A stretch of DNA of 62,951 nt from assembly GCA_910584645.1 (NCBI GenBank), contig CAJUAU010000008.1, positions 1 through 62,951 on the forward strand, read 5' to 3'. Under the pieces are notes generated by a model, which saw only the letters and a program-made list of their open reading frames with translations, was not told the origin of the DNA and ran no database searches. A program made the translations under genes and the position numbers. Below are positions 50,324-59,008 of this stretch, piece by piece (positions within the stretch are counted from its first letter, which is position 1; each line of letters opens with the position of its first letter). Source of the stretch: an uncultured Eubacterium sp. GTDB taxonomy: Bacteria > Bacillota > Clostridia > Lachnospirales > Lachnospiraceae.

Positions 50324-51142
50324 TTATTCCATTCCCTCTGGCTGGATCCAGTTTCCCTCCGCGGATCCGTGTCTCCAGTTATCTTTGTTTTCATCATAAG
50401 AAAGAACTGACATGTACTGAAAATCACTGCTGGTCTTCAATGCTTTATAAATCGTTTTTAGTGGAACCCGGTGGCGGTTATGCTCCGGATCACCGGAATC
50501 CGTCAGAAATACATCCTGTTTTCCCTCATCATACATAAAAAGGGTTACATAGTGCCCCGGTGTATTTTTCCAGTAAGATTCATCATTGTAGCTGGATACC
50601 AGTACGAGCATCGCCTGGGTCTGTTTCATCTTATCCGCAAATTCCCCATAAGTTGGAGGCTTCTCTCCCAGCTCCACAAGAAAACCAATATCCGCCATGG
50701 TCTTCCTCATGAGCTTCCAGGAAATAGCACCGCCGCCGCCATAGAAACTGACCTTCTTAGCTCTCTCATAAATATCCAGAGGTGTGCATTTGTATTCTGT
50801 TATTGTAGAATAAATATTAGCCATACAGCAGAAACCACAACCGAAACTGCCAAAGGAGGAACCATCATGAATCTCCTTTCCCCATTTACCTGACCAGGGC
50901 CGTCTTTCTTTCCAGGACTTTGGCCCCTGAAGATAGGAATAAATGCTATTTTCCAGGTCCGGCGTGGGCTGTGGTGCTGAGATCACCGCGGTTCCTGTAC
51001 CCGCCGGCGCCGGCGTGTGGTTTTCTACTTTAGTAGTTTCCTCTTTCTCAACCTTTTCATTTTTTCCAAATACAAGGATCAAGGCCATCAATCCCGCTAA
51101 CCCCAGCATGATTCCCCGGCGTATCTTCTCTCTCTTATCCAT
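50324..51142 (-). CDS. Membrane-anchored C39-like (papain-fold) peptidase
   Basis: A 272-residue exported protein. An N-terminal hydrophobic segment (IMLGLAGLMALILVFG; about 11-26) serves as a signal anchor and is followed by a Thr/Pro-rich linker. The C39-like domain runs from about 85: SFGSFGCGFCCMANIYS contains the probable nucleophile Cys, PGHYVTLFMYDEG the His, and VFLTDSGDP the Asp. It may cleave peptides or peptidoglycan cross-links at the surface; substrate unknown. It lies 30 nt before dtd and 13 nt behind the S4-domain gene. Confidence 0.75.
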   Translation of the reverse strand: MDKREKIRRGIMLGLAGLMALILVFGKNEKVEKEETTKVENHTPAPAGTGTAVISAPQPTPDLENSIYSYLQGPKSWKERRPWSGKWGKEIHDGSSFGSFGCGFCCMANIYSTITEYKCTPLDIYERAKKVSFYGGGGAISWKLMRKTMADIGFLVELGEKPPTYGEFADKMKQTQAMLVLVSSYNDESYWKNTPGHYVTLFMYDEGKQDVFLTDSGDPEHNRHRVPLKTIYKALKTSSDFQYMSVLSYDENKDNWRHGSAEGNWIQPEGME

Positions 51143-51155
51143 TCTGTCCCTGCTT

Positions 51156-51893
51156 TCATATATATTTTTCTATCTTTACCGTGATACGTCCCTTTTTCGT
51201 CTCCCGGACTACCCCCTGGTAGATAAATTTACCAAAGCCCCGGACACTTACCACATCTCCTGGTTTCAGGATTCCGCTGTTATTTTCGTACTGCCTGCTG
51301 TTGACAAATACCTTTTTTTCTTGAAATAGCGGGATACATTTACCACGTGACAGATGATACACTTTGGCGATCAGGGCGTCACAGCGTTCCGAAGGAAGTA
51401 TGTGCTCTTCTGCTGCCAGCACCGGCTCGAAATCTTCCGGCAGTTTCTCGATCTCCTGGCATTTTACATTCGTATGCCGGATCTTGACCAGAGAGTCACA
51501 GATAAATTCTTTCATCCCCGCCAGGCAGAAAAAATAGCACTCTTTGTCCCGGATCCAGATATCGCCGATCACATCCCTCTCGATCCCCAGGTTCATAAGC
51601 GCTCCCAGCACATCCCTGTGTCCCGGCTCCTCTGCAAATCTGGGTGTAAGCGGCTGACAGTGGATACAGCAGATTGGAAATTCTTCCACGTACCCAAACA
51701 TTTCTTCATCCCCAAAGCGGAGCATCTGGCGCTCCGCCATCTCACATCCCCCTTCCAGGGCGTACCCCACAAAAGACAGCTGGCTTCTGATCTGAAAAAA
51801 TTCATCGATCTGCGCCGGCGTCAAAAAATGGGTAAAGGTATAATGCCCCCGCTGGTAACAGGTATTTGCAAGATCCATAAATCTCTGTTTCAT
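51156..51893 (-). CDS. S4-domain RNA-binding protein, YlmH-like
   Basis: A 245-residue protein of the YlmH family. The N-terminal part is RNA-binding (QRFMDLANTCYQRGHYTFTHFLTP, GYALEGGCEMAERQMLRFG). The C-terminal S4 domain contains LPSERCDALIAKVYHLSRGK, KVFVNSRQYENNSGILKPGDVVSVRGFGKFIY. Relatives in Gram-positives act in stalled-ribosome rescue or cell division. ATG 51893 is favoured (GAGGAATAAC before it) over ATG 51905. Confidence 0.88.
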   Translation of the reverse strand: MKQRFMDLANTCYQRGHYTFTHFLTPAQIDEFFQIRSQLSFVGYALEGGCEMAERQMLRFGDEEMFGYVEEFPICCIHCQPLTPRFAEEPGHRDVLGALMNLGIERDVIGDIWIRDKECYFFCLAGMKEFICDSLVKIRHTNVKCQEIEKLPEDFEPVLAAEEHILPSERCDALIAKVYHLSRGKCIPLFQEKKVFVNSRQYENNSGILKPGDVVSVRGFGKFIYQGVVRETKKGRITVKIEKYI

Positions 51894-52033
51894 GTTATTC
51901 CTCATTTCTGTGTACTGAAAACATCATATCACAGGTCAACCTGATTCGCAAGGACCGGAAGATATTCCAAACTATTTGGTAATTTCATGTAATTAATCAT
52001 TTTGTAACACTTTTGTAATATTTTGTGTTATAC

Positions 52034-52059
52034 TTACAACCACAACCCAAAGGTTGTAA
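52034..52059 (+). promoter_or_regulatory. Inverted repeat TTACAACC/GGTTGTAA before a secreted-protein gene
   Basis: A perfect 8-bp inverted repeat with a 10-nt loop begins 2 nt after a TATACT -10-like box (52030 region), near the expected transcription start. It could be an operator or a 5'-end mRNA hairpin. Confidence 0.45.
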
Positions 52060-52093
52060 CATATTACACAAGATATGAAAGGAATGAGTATAC

Positions 52094-52981
52094 ATGAGAT
52101 ATTCAAAAAATACAAAACTTTTAACGGGAGTTCTCTCCCTTTCACTGCTAACCCTTCTTGCCACACCGGCAGACTCTGAGGCTGCTTCTCCGAGACTGAA
52201 CCGAAAAAAACTTACGCTTCGCCCAGGAAAAAGTTTTACTTTAAAAATCCGGGGAACCAGCTCCAAAAAAGTAAAATGGAAATCCACAGATAAGAAAACT
52301 GCCGTCGTCAGCAGACGGGGAAAAGTCACCGCCAGAAAAACCGGAAAGGTAAAAGTGACAGCAAAGATAAAGAACAAAAAGCTTGTCTGCAGAGTAACCG
52401 TAAAAAACAAAAAGAAACCAGTCTTAAGACCTACGGCAACACCACCAACTGTTACTGCTGCTCCAAAACCTACAGCAGTTCCAAAACCAACGGCACCCCA
52501 AAAGCCATCTGCCCCAAAACCTACGGCAACCCAAAAACCGACTGCTCCAAAACCTACGGCAACCCAAAAGCCGATTGCTCCAAAACCTGACACTCCGACA
52601 GGTTCCGTGACAGAAACAAGTGCTTATTCCGTACTGAATTCACTGCGCAGTACCTATCCGGAGGGAATGCCTCTCAATAACAGTTATTATTATTTCTCCC
52701 CCCGCTTTGGCAACGGCTATGGCTGTTACGGCTTTGCCGCAAAACTCAGTGATACGGTATTTGGAACGGAGAAAAGTTATCAGACCCATTCCTCCTTTGA
52801 CCGGATCCGTGTGGGAGATAACATCCGGATCGGAAACAGCCACTCTGTGATCGTTCTCACAAAATCTACCAGCCATATTACCGTAGTAGAAGGAAATTAC
52901 AATTCTTCCGTTCACTGGGACCGGAAAATAACGTCTTCTTCCCTTGCTTCCAGTGGTTTCCGGGTTTATACAAGATACTAA
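52094..52981 (+). CDS. Secreted Ig-like, proline-rich protein with a cysteine-protease-like C-terminal domain
   Basis: A 295-residue exported protein. Signal peptide about 1-30 (LLTGVLSLSLLTLLATPADSEA). A very basic Big_2-like module covers about 33-110 (KKLTLRPGKSFTLKIRGTSSKKVKWKS). A tandem repeat of PKPTA(T/P)QKPTA units follows (about 117-170). The C-terminal domain (about 180-295) with GYGCYGFAAKLSDTVFG, GDNIRIGNSHSVIVLTK and VVEGNYNSSVHWDRKI resembles amidase/CHAP-type folds with Cys and His in the right order. It probably acts on peptidoglycan or surface polymers. ATG 52094 follows GAAAGGAATGAGTATAC. Confidence 0.75.
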   Translation: MRYSKNTKLLTGVLSLSLLTLLATPADSEAASPRLNRKKLTLRPGKSFTLKIRGTSSKKVKWKSTDKKTAVVSRRGKVTARKTGKVKVTAKIKNKKLVCRVTVKNKKKPVLRPTATPPTVTAAPKPTAVPKPTAPQKPSAPKPTATQKPTAPKPTATQKPIAPKPDTPTGSVTETSAYSVLNSLRSTYPEGMPLNNSYYYFSPRFGNGYGCYGFAAKLSDTVFGTEKSYQTHSSFDRIRVGDNIRIGNSHSVIVLTKSTSHITVVEGNYNSSVHWDRKITSSSLASSGFRVYTRY

Positions 52982-53003
52982 AAACAGCGCGCTGGACGGA
53001 TTT

Positions 53004-53654
53004 TTATAATAATATGTTCTCGATCTCCTGGCACTCATCCACCACCACTGCTTTATCAAAACTTTCCAGCAGCTTCCGATCCCGAAATCCCCAGCTCACA
53101 AGAATACATGCCAGACCGCTGTTTACAGCGGTCTGGTAATCTACTTCTGAATCCCCGATGTAAACCGCCCTCTCCCTGCTGCATCCCATCTCCTCCAGAG
53201 CCGCATATACGGGATCTGGTGCAGGCTTTCTTTGCCTCCCCTCCCTGTCACCGATGGCGGACTCTGTAAATTCAGAAAAATATATTTCGTTCAATTCCTT
53301 TACCGCAGCATCATTTTTATTGGAAACAATAGCGATATGAAAACCATTCTCTTTTAACGTTCTCATGAGTTCCAGTACACCATCGTAAGGTCTTGTCTTG
53401 ATCCGGCAGTGCCCGGTATAATATTCCCGAAATGCTTCAAATGCTTCCTCAAACCGGGGATTATTTCTTCCCTCTGGAACCGAACGCTCCATCAGCTTGC
53501 CAATGCCATTACCCACAAAATTCCGGATCTGCTCCAGAGTATGGATCTTCCACCCGAACCGCTGCATAATTACATTCACACAATCACAAAGATCTTCCAG
53601 TGTATACAAAAGTGTTCCGTCCAGGTCAAAAACTACCGTATCATATTTCCTCAT
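53004..53654 (-). CDS. HAD-superfamily phosphatase (phosphoglycolate phosphatase-like)
   Basis: A 216-residue HAD hydrolase. Motif I is VVFDLDGTLLYTLEDL, with the nucleophile Asp near residue 10. A helical cap follows, then motif II IAIVSNKND, the lysine in RQRKPAPDPVYAAL and motif IV VYIGDSEVDYQTAVNSG. The cap type suits Gph/PGP-like small-phosphoester hydrolases. ATG 53654 is chosen because GGAGGGAGCAGCATT precedes it. Confidence 0.9.
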   Translation of the reverse strand: MRKYDTVVFDLDGTLLYTLEDLCDCVNVIMQRFGWKIHTLEQIRNFVGNGIGKLMERSVPEGRNNPRFEEAFEAFREYYTGHCRIKTRPYDGVLELMRTLKENGFHIAIVSNKNDAAVKELNEIYFSEFTESAIGDREGRQRKPAPDPVYAALEEMGCSRERAVYIGDSEVDYQTAVNSGLACILVSWGFRDRKLLESFDKAVVVDECQEIENILL

Positions 53655-53799
53655 AAATGCTGCTCCCTCCATCTTTCACTTTCCCGGCCCAATGGTTCAG
53701 CCAGGTTCATCCGGATTTATTTTAGCACACTTCCCGCATTCTGTGAATACTATGGCTGAATTTGCAGATACTATCCAAAAATGGAAAGGAATGACCAAT

Positions 53800-53991
53800 A
53801 TGGATAATAAGAAAAACAACGAAACAAACATCAATCAGGCAGAAAACAAAAACACAAAGGATGGTATCTCCGAACAGAGAGCTGCGCAGATCCGTCAGAA
53901 ATCCCTCTACAACGAAGAAGATCTGCCGGCCCCGGACAACAACCTCTTCTGGGAGCATGCCTCCAACCCACTCAGCAGCAAAGGAAATTAG
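53800..53991 (+). CDS. Small hydrophilic protein
   Basis: A 63-residue Asn/Lys/Glu-rich protein (MDNKKNNETNINQAENKNT at the start, then LYNEEDLPAPDNNLFWEHASNP). ATG 53800 has AAAGGA 9 nt upstream. It has no cysteine, signal peptide or hydrophobic stretch and is likely unstructured at the N-terminus. Its stop is 4 nt from the stop of the convergent kinase gene. I do not recognise it. Confidence 0.55.
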   Translation: MDNKKNNETNINQAENKNTKDGISEQRAAQIRQKSLYNEEDLPAPDNNLFWEHASNPLSSKGN

Positions 53992-53995
53992 TACA

Positions 53996-54814
53996 CTAAC
54001 CCAGCCAAGACCGGAGAAGATACAGCTTCTTTTTGTTCTTTTTATAACAGAAAGCTGTATCCTCCAGGTCTCTTTTTATCTGTTCCACCCTTCGGTATCT
54101 TCTCTCTGGTTCTCCCGCCAGACATTTTGCCACGATATACTCCATCCCTTTGGATACATTCCGGTTCCGCTTCCTGAGTGGGATCACCTTGGGAGATAGA
54201 TCGGGACGGCACCCGCTCAGTCCGTGGTATAACGTTGCCCCCAGGGCATAGATATCTGCCGCCGGCGTCAGCTGTCCCCGTTTCACAAACTGCTCCGGTG
54301 CGGCATATCCGGGTGTGCCCAGAGGCTTCTCCGGTGTTACCCGCGGTATACCATATGCCCCTGTCTTCATCCGGACAGCAGCTCCGAAATCAATCAGGCG
54401 GATCTTACCCACTGGAGATATCATGATATTTCCAGGCTTCAGATCCCTGAATAAGATGCGGTTTCCACTCCCATGCAGAAAGGACAAAATCCCACATAGT
54501 TCCAGCCCCCAGCGGATGAGCTGCTCTTCCGGGATCCTGCCGCAATTTGTGATCCAGTCTTTCATCGTCTTACCCGGTACATACTCCATCACCAGATAGA
54601 CTGTTCTATTCTGGCATAATACTTCCTTTATTTTAGGAACCGCGGGATGATCCAGACTCTCCAGCAGACACCTCTCATGCTCTGCGGATGAGAAATCACT
54701 ATCCTGGGAATATCTCTTTATGGCTGCCCGCCTGCCTGTCAGCCTGTCCACCCCCAGATAGACACCAGAAGTTCCTCCCTCTCCCAGTTTCTTTATCAAT
54801 ATATATTTATCCAT
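53996..54814 (-). CDS. Hanks-type serine/threonine protein kinase
   Basis: A 272-residue soluble kinase: glycine loop LGEGGTSGVYLG (10-21), ATP-binding Lys33 (AAIKRY), hinge VMEYVPGKTMKDW, catalytic loop FRDLKPGNIM (D124), DFGAA (D142) and GTPGYAAPEQF. It lacks the transmembrane and PASTA domains of the cell-wall-sensing PrkC kinases. The start ATG 54814 lies 19 nt inside the end of the upstream gene, so translation is coupled. Probably a signalling module with that upstream protein. Confidence 0.92.
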   Translation of the reverse strand: MDKYILIKKLGEGGTSGVYLGVDRLTGRRAAIKRYSQDSDFSSAEHERCLLESLDHPAVPKIKEVLCQNRTVYLVMEYVPGKTMKDWITNCGRIPEEQLIRWGLELCGILSFLHGSGNRILFRDLKPGNIMISPVGKIRLIDFGAAVRMKTGAYGIPRVTPEKPLGTPGYAAPEQFVKRGQLTPAADIYALGATLYHGLSGCRPDLSPKVIPLRKRNRNVSKGMEYIVAKCLAGEPERRYRRVEQIKRDLEDTAFCYKKNKKKLYLLRSWLG

Positions 54815-55548
54815 ATTTTCCCTTCCCTATTTACAAAAACCTGGCTCTCTCCCAAAATCCATTTCCCCATCCGCCAGTATCCTTTTCTTTTTTTCTCTAC
54901 TAATAACTGTGAAATCTCCGAACCGACCGGTTCCAGACTTAGAATAAACAGACAATGCTCGCTCACACTGCGAACTTTAAAAAAGACCTCTCTCGTCTCC
55001 CCCAACGCTCTGGCGTATTCACACCGCTCCTCACAGGTCAGCCACCGCTTCACTCCCTTAAAGCCACTACACTCCAGAATATGTATGCCGCCACTGCCGC
55101 AATAGAGATACTGCTTCTCCCAGAACAACAAAATTGCAAAATCCAAGGGAAGTTTTCCACAGCTGGTAATATCTCCCAGGACGCCCTCCAATAGATCCTG
55201 CCAGCGTCCTGTCAAAAGAGAGACCGCTGATGGCTCTGCTGGTCCTGGAAACCTTTTCCTCCGTATCCGCCCTCTGGCATAAATAAAAGGAAGGTACTCC
55301 GGCAGCTCCTGGGAAAACCAGTGTGCAAAATCCCTTAAAAGGCGGTTTTGCAGCTGCTCTGTCTCCCGGCTGCGCCGGCGGGGTCTGCTCATAATGACCA
55401 GGGAAATGTTGGCGGGCGTATGTCTGCCCCGCCTTATGCCAGAAAGCCAGCCGGTCAGACCGCTCTCTGTCACCTTTCCCTCCATCACACAGATTCCCAT
55501 GCCTTCTCTCATGTTATTATCTTTGTTATATGCCACCCTGATCTTCAA
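54796..55548 (-). CDS. Unrecognised protein coupled to the kinase gene (possible degenerate PP2C-like)
   Basis: A 250-residue basic protein. DFAILLFWEKQYLYCGSGGIHILECSGFKGVKRWLT (about 140-175) recalls the PP2C strand pair 'G.SR.Y.......LT.D', and NNMREGMGICVMEGKV the N-terminal strand, but the metal-binding aspartates (DG.GG) are not evident. Its start has no obvious membrane or signal segment. Overlap with the kinase gene suggests a functional pair. It could be an inactive phosphatase fold, a kinase substrate or a sensor. Identification is tentative. Confidence 0.6.
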   Translation of the reverse strand: MKIRVAYNKDNNMREGMGICVMEGKVTESGLTGWLSGIRRGRHTPANISLVIMSRPRRRSRETEQLQNRLLRDFAHWFSQELPEYLPFIYARGRIRRKRFPGPAEPSAVSLLTGRWQDLLEGVLGDITSCGKLPLDFAILLFWEKQYLYCGSGGIHILECSGFKGVKRWLTCEERCEYARALGETREVFFKVRSVSEHCLFILSLEPVGSEISQLLVEKKRKGYWRMGKWILGESQVFVNREGKIWINIY

Positions 55549-55568
55549 AATATCCCCCCATTATAGCA

Positions 55569-55631
55569 ATACCCCGCAGCTCTGCTGCGAAAAGACAGAT
55601 TACATGCCCCGTCAGCTCTGCTACGGGGTAT
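55569..55631 (-). terminator. Repeated hairpins at the end of serS
   Basis: CCCCGT...ACGGGG (55607-55628) overlaps the serS stop, and CGCAGC-TCT-GCTGCG (55575-55589) follows. The two share AGCTCTGCT, and ATACCCCG/CGGGGTAT (55569-55576 and 55624-55631) can pair across both, giving mutually exclusive folds. The T-run is weak. Confidence 0.5.
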
Positions 55632-56916
55632 TTGACTTGACGTCAATCTTCTCTTTTCCACCCATGTATGGCTGCAGCGCCTTTGGAATATTCACGGAAC
55701 CATCTGCATTGAGATTGTTCTCCAAAAATGCGATCAGCATACGCGGCGGCGCCACTACTGTATTGTTCAATGTATGGGCAAAATATTTCCCCTTTTCCCC
55801 AACCACACGTATCTTAAGACGTCTCGCCTGGGCATCCCCCAGATTGGAACAGCTTCCCACCTCAAAATATTTCTTCTGTCTCGGAGACCATGCCTCCACG
55901 TCGATGGATTTGACCTTCAGATCTGCCAGATCACCGGAACAGCATTCCAGAGTACGCACTGGAATATCCAGGGAACGGAAGAGATCTACCGTGTTCTGCC
56001 ACAGCTTCTCAAACCACTGCATGCTTTCTTCCGGCTTGCAGACAACGATCATTTCCTGCTTCTCAAACTGATGAATACGGTATACGCCCCGCTCCTCGAT
56101 GCCGTGGGCACCCTTTTCCTTGCGGAAGCAGGGAGAATAACTGGTCAGTGTCTGGGGAAGCTTGTCCTCCGGGAGAATTTTATCAATAAATTTACCGATC
56201 ATGGAATGCTCGCTGGTTCCGATCAGATACAGATCCTCTCCCTCGATCTTGTACATCATGGCGTCCATCTCATCAAAACTCATCACTCCGGTCACTACAT
56301 TGCTGCGGATCATAAAGGGCGGCACACAATAGGTAAATCCACGGTCGATCATAAAATCCCTGGCATAAGAGATCACCGCCGAATGAAGCCTCGCCATATC
56401 TCCCATCAGATAATAAAATCCATTGCCTGCAACGTCCCTGGCCGCATCCAGATCGATGCCATCAAACTTTTCCATGATCTCGGTATGATAGGGAACCTCA
56501 AAATCCGGCACCACCGGCTCGCCAAATTTTTCAATCTCTACATTTTCACTGTCATCTTTACCGATGGGCACACTGGCATCGATAATATTGGGGATGGTCA
56601 TCATGATCTCACGGATCTTCTCTCCCAGCTCGCCTTCCTTCTTTTCCAGCTCGGCAAGCCTCTCGGCGCCCTTCGCCACTTCTGCTTTCAGCGCTTCTGC
56701 CTCATCCTTCTTGCCCTGCGCCATCAGTCCGCCTATATTTTTTGAAATCTTCTTACGGTTTGCACGAAGCTCATCCGCCTCCTGCTGCGTGGCGCGGCTC
56801 TCTTTGTCCAGCGCGATCACCTCATCCACCAATGGAAGCTTTCTGTCCTGAAATTTATTTTTGATATTTTCCTTCACAACATCCGGATTTTCCCGTAAAA
56901 ATTTAATGTCCAGCAT
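55621..56916 (-). CDS. serS: Seryl-tRNA synthetase
   Basis: A 431-residue class II aminoacyl-tRNA synthetase. The N-terminal long antiparallel coiled coil (about 30-105) contacts the tRNA. Motif 2 is FRKEKGAHGIEERGVYRIHQFEKQE (about 260-285) and motif 3 VVAPPRMLIAFLENNLNADGSVNIPKAL near the C-terminus. TSEHSMIGKF binds serine. ATG 56916 has TTTAGGAGGAACCAACT upstream. Only a 71-nt gap separates it from the upstream deacetylase gene, so there is no room for a T-box leader. Confidence 0.97.
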   Translation of the reverse strand: MLDIKFLRENPDVVKENIKNKFQDRKLPLVDEVIALDKESRATQQEADELRANRKKISKNIGGLMAQGKKDEAEALKAEVAKGAERLAELEKKEGELGEKIREIMMTIPNIIDASVPIGKDDSENVEIEKFGEPVVPDFEVPYHTEIMEKFDGIDLDAARDVAGNGFYYLMGDMARLHSAVISYARDFMIDRGFTYCVPPFMIRSNVVTGVMSFDEMDAMMYKIEGEDLYLIGTSEHSMIGKFIDKILPEDKLPQTLTSYSPCFRKEKGAHGIEERGVYRIHQFEKQEMIVVCKPEESMQWFEKLWQNTVDLFRSLDIPVRTLECCSGDLADLKVKSIDVEAWSPRQKKYFEVGSCSNLGDAQARRLKIRVVGEKGKYFAHTLNNTVVAPPRMLIAFLENNLNADGSVNIPKALQPYMGGKEKIDVKSNTP

Positions 56917-56987
56917 AGTTGGTTCCTCCTAAATATAATTGGCTCTATTATACACCTTTTTCCACTGCCATGCAAATCATTTTAATA

Positions 56988-57950
56988 TTACCCCCGATCT
57001 CCCTTCGGGTAAATATCATTGGTATCCAGTCTCGGCAGAGTATAGGGATCATCTTTTCCCAGCTCAGCCACCCTGGCTTCTACCGACAAGCCCAGCCGGC
57101 ATCCGGCCTGCCTGATATATTCAATGACGTCTTCACTGTAATTTCCATAGGGATAATTCATCACCCAGCAGTCCCTGTCAATGATTCCATCAAAATATGT
57201 AAGGGCCTGATCTACGTCTTTTTTCATCTGCTCCACCGGCAGTTTCCCCAGCCAGTAATGATCGTATCCGTGGATGCCAAAAAACATCCCCCCCTGCTTC
57301 ATGCAGCGGATCTGATCCATATTCATATACAGTTCCCTGGCAAATACATCTTCCGGCACTCCAACATACTTGGCAAACAGTTCTTCCGCCATCTCATTGC
57401 GGATCTCTTCTGGCAGTTCATTCTGCAATAAACGTTTCACGAAGATAACTTCACCAGAATCCCATCGGTTCGGAACCCCTATGCGGTCATAGATCTTCTG
57501 GCTCTCCTCGATACCGGCGCCCGCCAGACGGTACTTGTCCATTCTGACAAAACAGTCCGACACCAGTTCACTCATCCTCCCCATCCGCTCTGCCTCCGCC
57601 AGAATAAAATGAATCCGGTTTACCGTCAGAAGCTTATGTTCCTTCACCGCCATGGCACTTAAGAAAAATGATCCCTGCACTCCGTATTTTTTCAAAATTG
57701 GATAGACCACAGTATAGTGGTCGATATAACCGTCATCAAAAGTCAAAAGCAGGGCATTCTCCGGAATCCCAGAAAAATCTTCTTTGGAATATGCCTCCAG
57801 CAGACTCTCCATTGTGATCACCCTGTAATGCTCCATGATATGATCCATCTGCTGGATAAACAGGGACTGATCCAGCCCCCGGATCTCTGGATATCTGCTG
57901 TGCGTCAGATCACGCACATAGTGATACATGATAATGGTAACTTTTTTCAT
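56988..57950 (-). CDS. Polysaccharide deacetylase-family protein
   Basis: A 320-residue NodB-fold carbohydrate esterase: ITIIMYHYV-type opening (VTIIMYHYVRDL), the catalytic TFDDGYIDHY (Asp-Asp), GSFFLSAMAV, the metal-binding region GIHGYDHYWLG and NYPYGNYSEDVIEYI. It has no signal peptide, so it probably acts in the cytoplasm on a sugar precursor or lipid-linked glycan. ATG 57950 is chosen (AAGGAG 6 nt upstream); longer frames overlap the neighbouring gene. It follows the glycosyltransferases by 10 nt and likely modifies the same glycan. Confidence 0.85.
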   Translation of the reverse strand: MKKVTIIMYHYVRDLTHSRYPEIRGLDQSLFIQQMDHIMEHYRVITMESLLEAYSKEDFSGIPENALLLTFDDGYIDHYTVVYPILKKYGVQGSFFLSAMAVKEHKLLTVNRIHFILAEAERMGRMSELVSDCFVRMDKYRLAGAGIEESQKIYDRIGVPNRWDSGEVIFVKRLLQNELPEEIRNEMAEELFAKYVGVPEDVFARELYMNMDQIRCMKQGGMFFGIHGYDHYWLGKLPVEQMKKDVDQALTYFDGIIDRDCWVMNYPYGNYSEDVIEYIRQAGCRLGLSVEARVAELGKDDPYTLPRLDTNDIYPKGDRG

Positions 57951-57960
57951 TGCTAACTCC

Positions 57961-58929
57961 TTAATTTGCTGTGATCTCATCGATAAACTCACAGATAACT
58001 TCCTCATCTTCCCGGCGGACCGGAAGCTGTATCCAAGCCAATTCTTCTTTCATCTGTTCTGCCACTTTTCCCATGATCTCACCCCAAATATAACCATTAT
58101 TTTCATATTTTTCCTTATTCAGCTTAATCAGAAAACTGGTCTTTTCGCATAACATAATAAACATCTGAAACTTTATACCGGCCGCTGCCTCCATATCCCG
58201 GATCTGTTCAGCAAAACCATGCATCTGTGCCATTCTTTTTTCATAGGTTCCGTATTCCGCCACATTCTGATCCGGTCCTTTTTCTGCTACAATAAGATCA
58301 TCCTCCGCTTTTCCTTCATCCACCAGCCAGATCTCCCCGCTAAAAAAATCTGAATAAACCATTGCATAGGCCTCATAAAACATATGAGGATAAAAACAAT
58401 ATGCCTCATTGTCCCGATACTTCGTCTCATACTGGTCAACCACAGCATTCGTAATAACTTTTCTGCTATATATAGCGCCAGACATATAATTCCCATTCAT
58501 ATAAAATGCTCCCAACGCCTTTTCTCCAGCTGGTTCATAGGCATTTTTCAGCCAGTTATAAAAGGTACTTGTTTTTGCTTTGATCATGCCAAGCTCAGGA
58601 AATTCTTTTATTACGCGCAAATAGTAGTCGAGATTTGGTGCCACAATCTTATCTTCATCGCTGAGCAGCAGACAGAACTCTCCCCTGGACAACCGGATCA
58701 CCTGATTTACATTTCCCACAAATCTCCGGTTTTCTGCAAATTCGTAGTACACAAAGCGTTCATCCTTTATTTCTTTCAGCTTCTCATACCCCTCGGTATT
58801 CTTATCACTCCCATTATTGGAGCAGATGATCTCCAGCTCGTTCCCATAGGGGAGCTGAAGAAGTTCTTCCACCAGTGCAAGTGCCCGATGGCCTCTGTTA
58901 TGGGATGGTATACAGATACTCAGTAACAT
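57961..58929 (-). CDS. Family 2 glycosyltransferase (paralog 3 of 3)
   Basis: A 322-residue GT-A fold enzyme: LLSICIPSHNRGHRALALVEELLQL at the N-terminus, EIICSNNGSDKNTEGY, and the metal/nucleotide-sugar site LLLSDEDKI near residue 90. It shares the layout of the next two upstream genes through its whole length, so the three arose by duplication. ATG 58929 follows GGAGAAAGGAG. The position between flagellin genes and a deacetylase suggests glycosylation of flagellin or a surface polymer. Confidence 0.88.
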   Translation of the reverse strand: MLLSICIPSHNRGHRALALVEELLQLPYGNELEIICSNNGSDKNTEGYEKLKEIKDERFVYYEFAENRRFVGNVNQVIRLSRGEFCLLLSDEDKIVAPNLDYYLRVIKEFPELGMIKAKTSTFYNWLKNAYEPAGEKALGAFYMNGNYMSGAIYSRKVITNAVVDQYETKYRDNEAYCFYPHMFYEAYAMVYSDFFSGEIWLVDEGKAEDDLIVAEKGPDQNVAEYGTYEKRMAQMHGFAEQIRDMEAAAGIKFQMFIMLCEKTSFLIKLNKEKYENNGYIWGEIMGKVAEQMKEELAWIQLPVRREDEEVICEFIDEITAN

Positions 58930-59008
58930 TTTGGCACTCTCCTTTCTCCAGTCTCAGTATATCACACTTTTTCACTCACCGCTACTTGTTTTACCCTTCC
59001 AGACCAGC

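Noticed and set aside
56917..56987. A T-box leader for serS
   Set aside because: The gap is only 71 nt and has neither a specifier hairpin nor the conserved T-box sequence.
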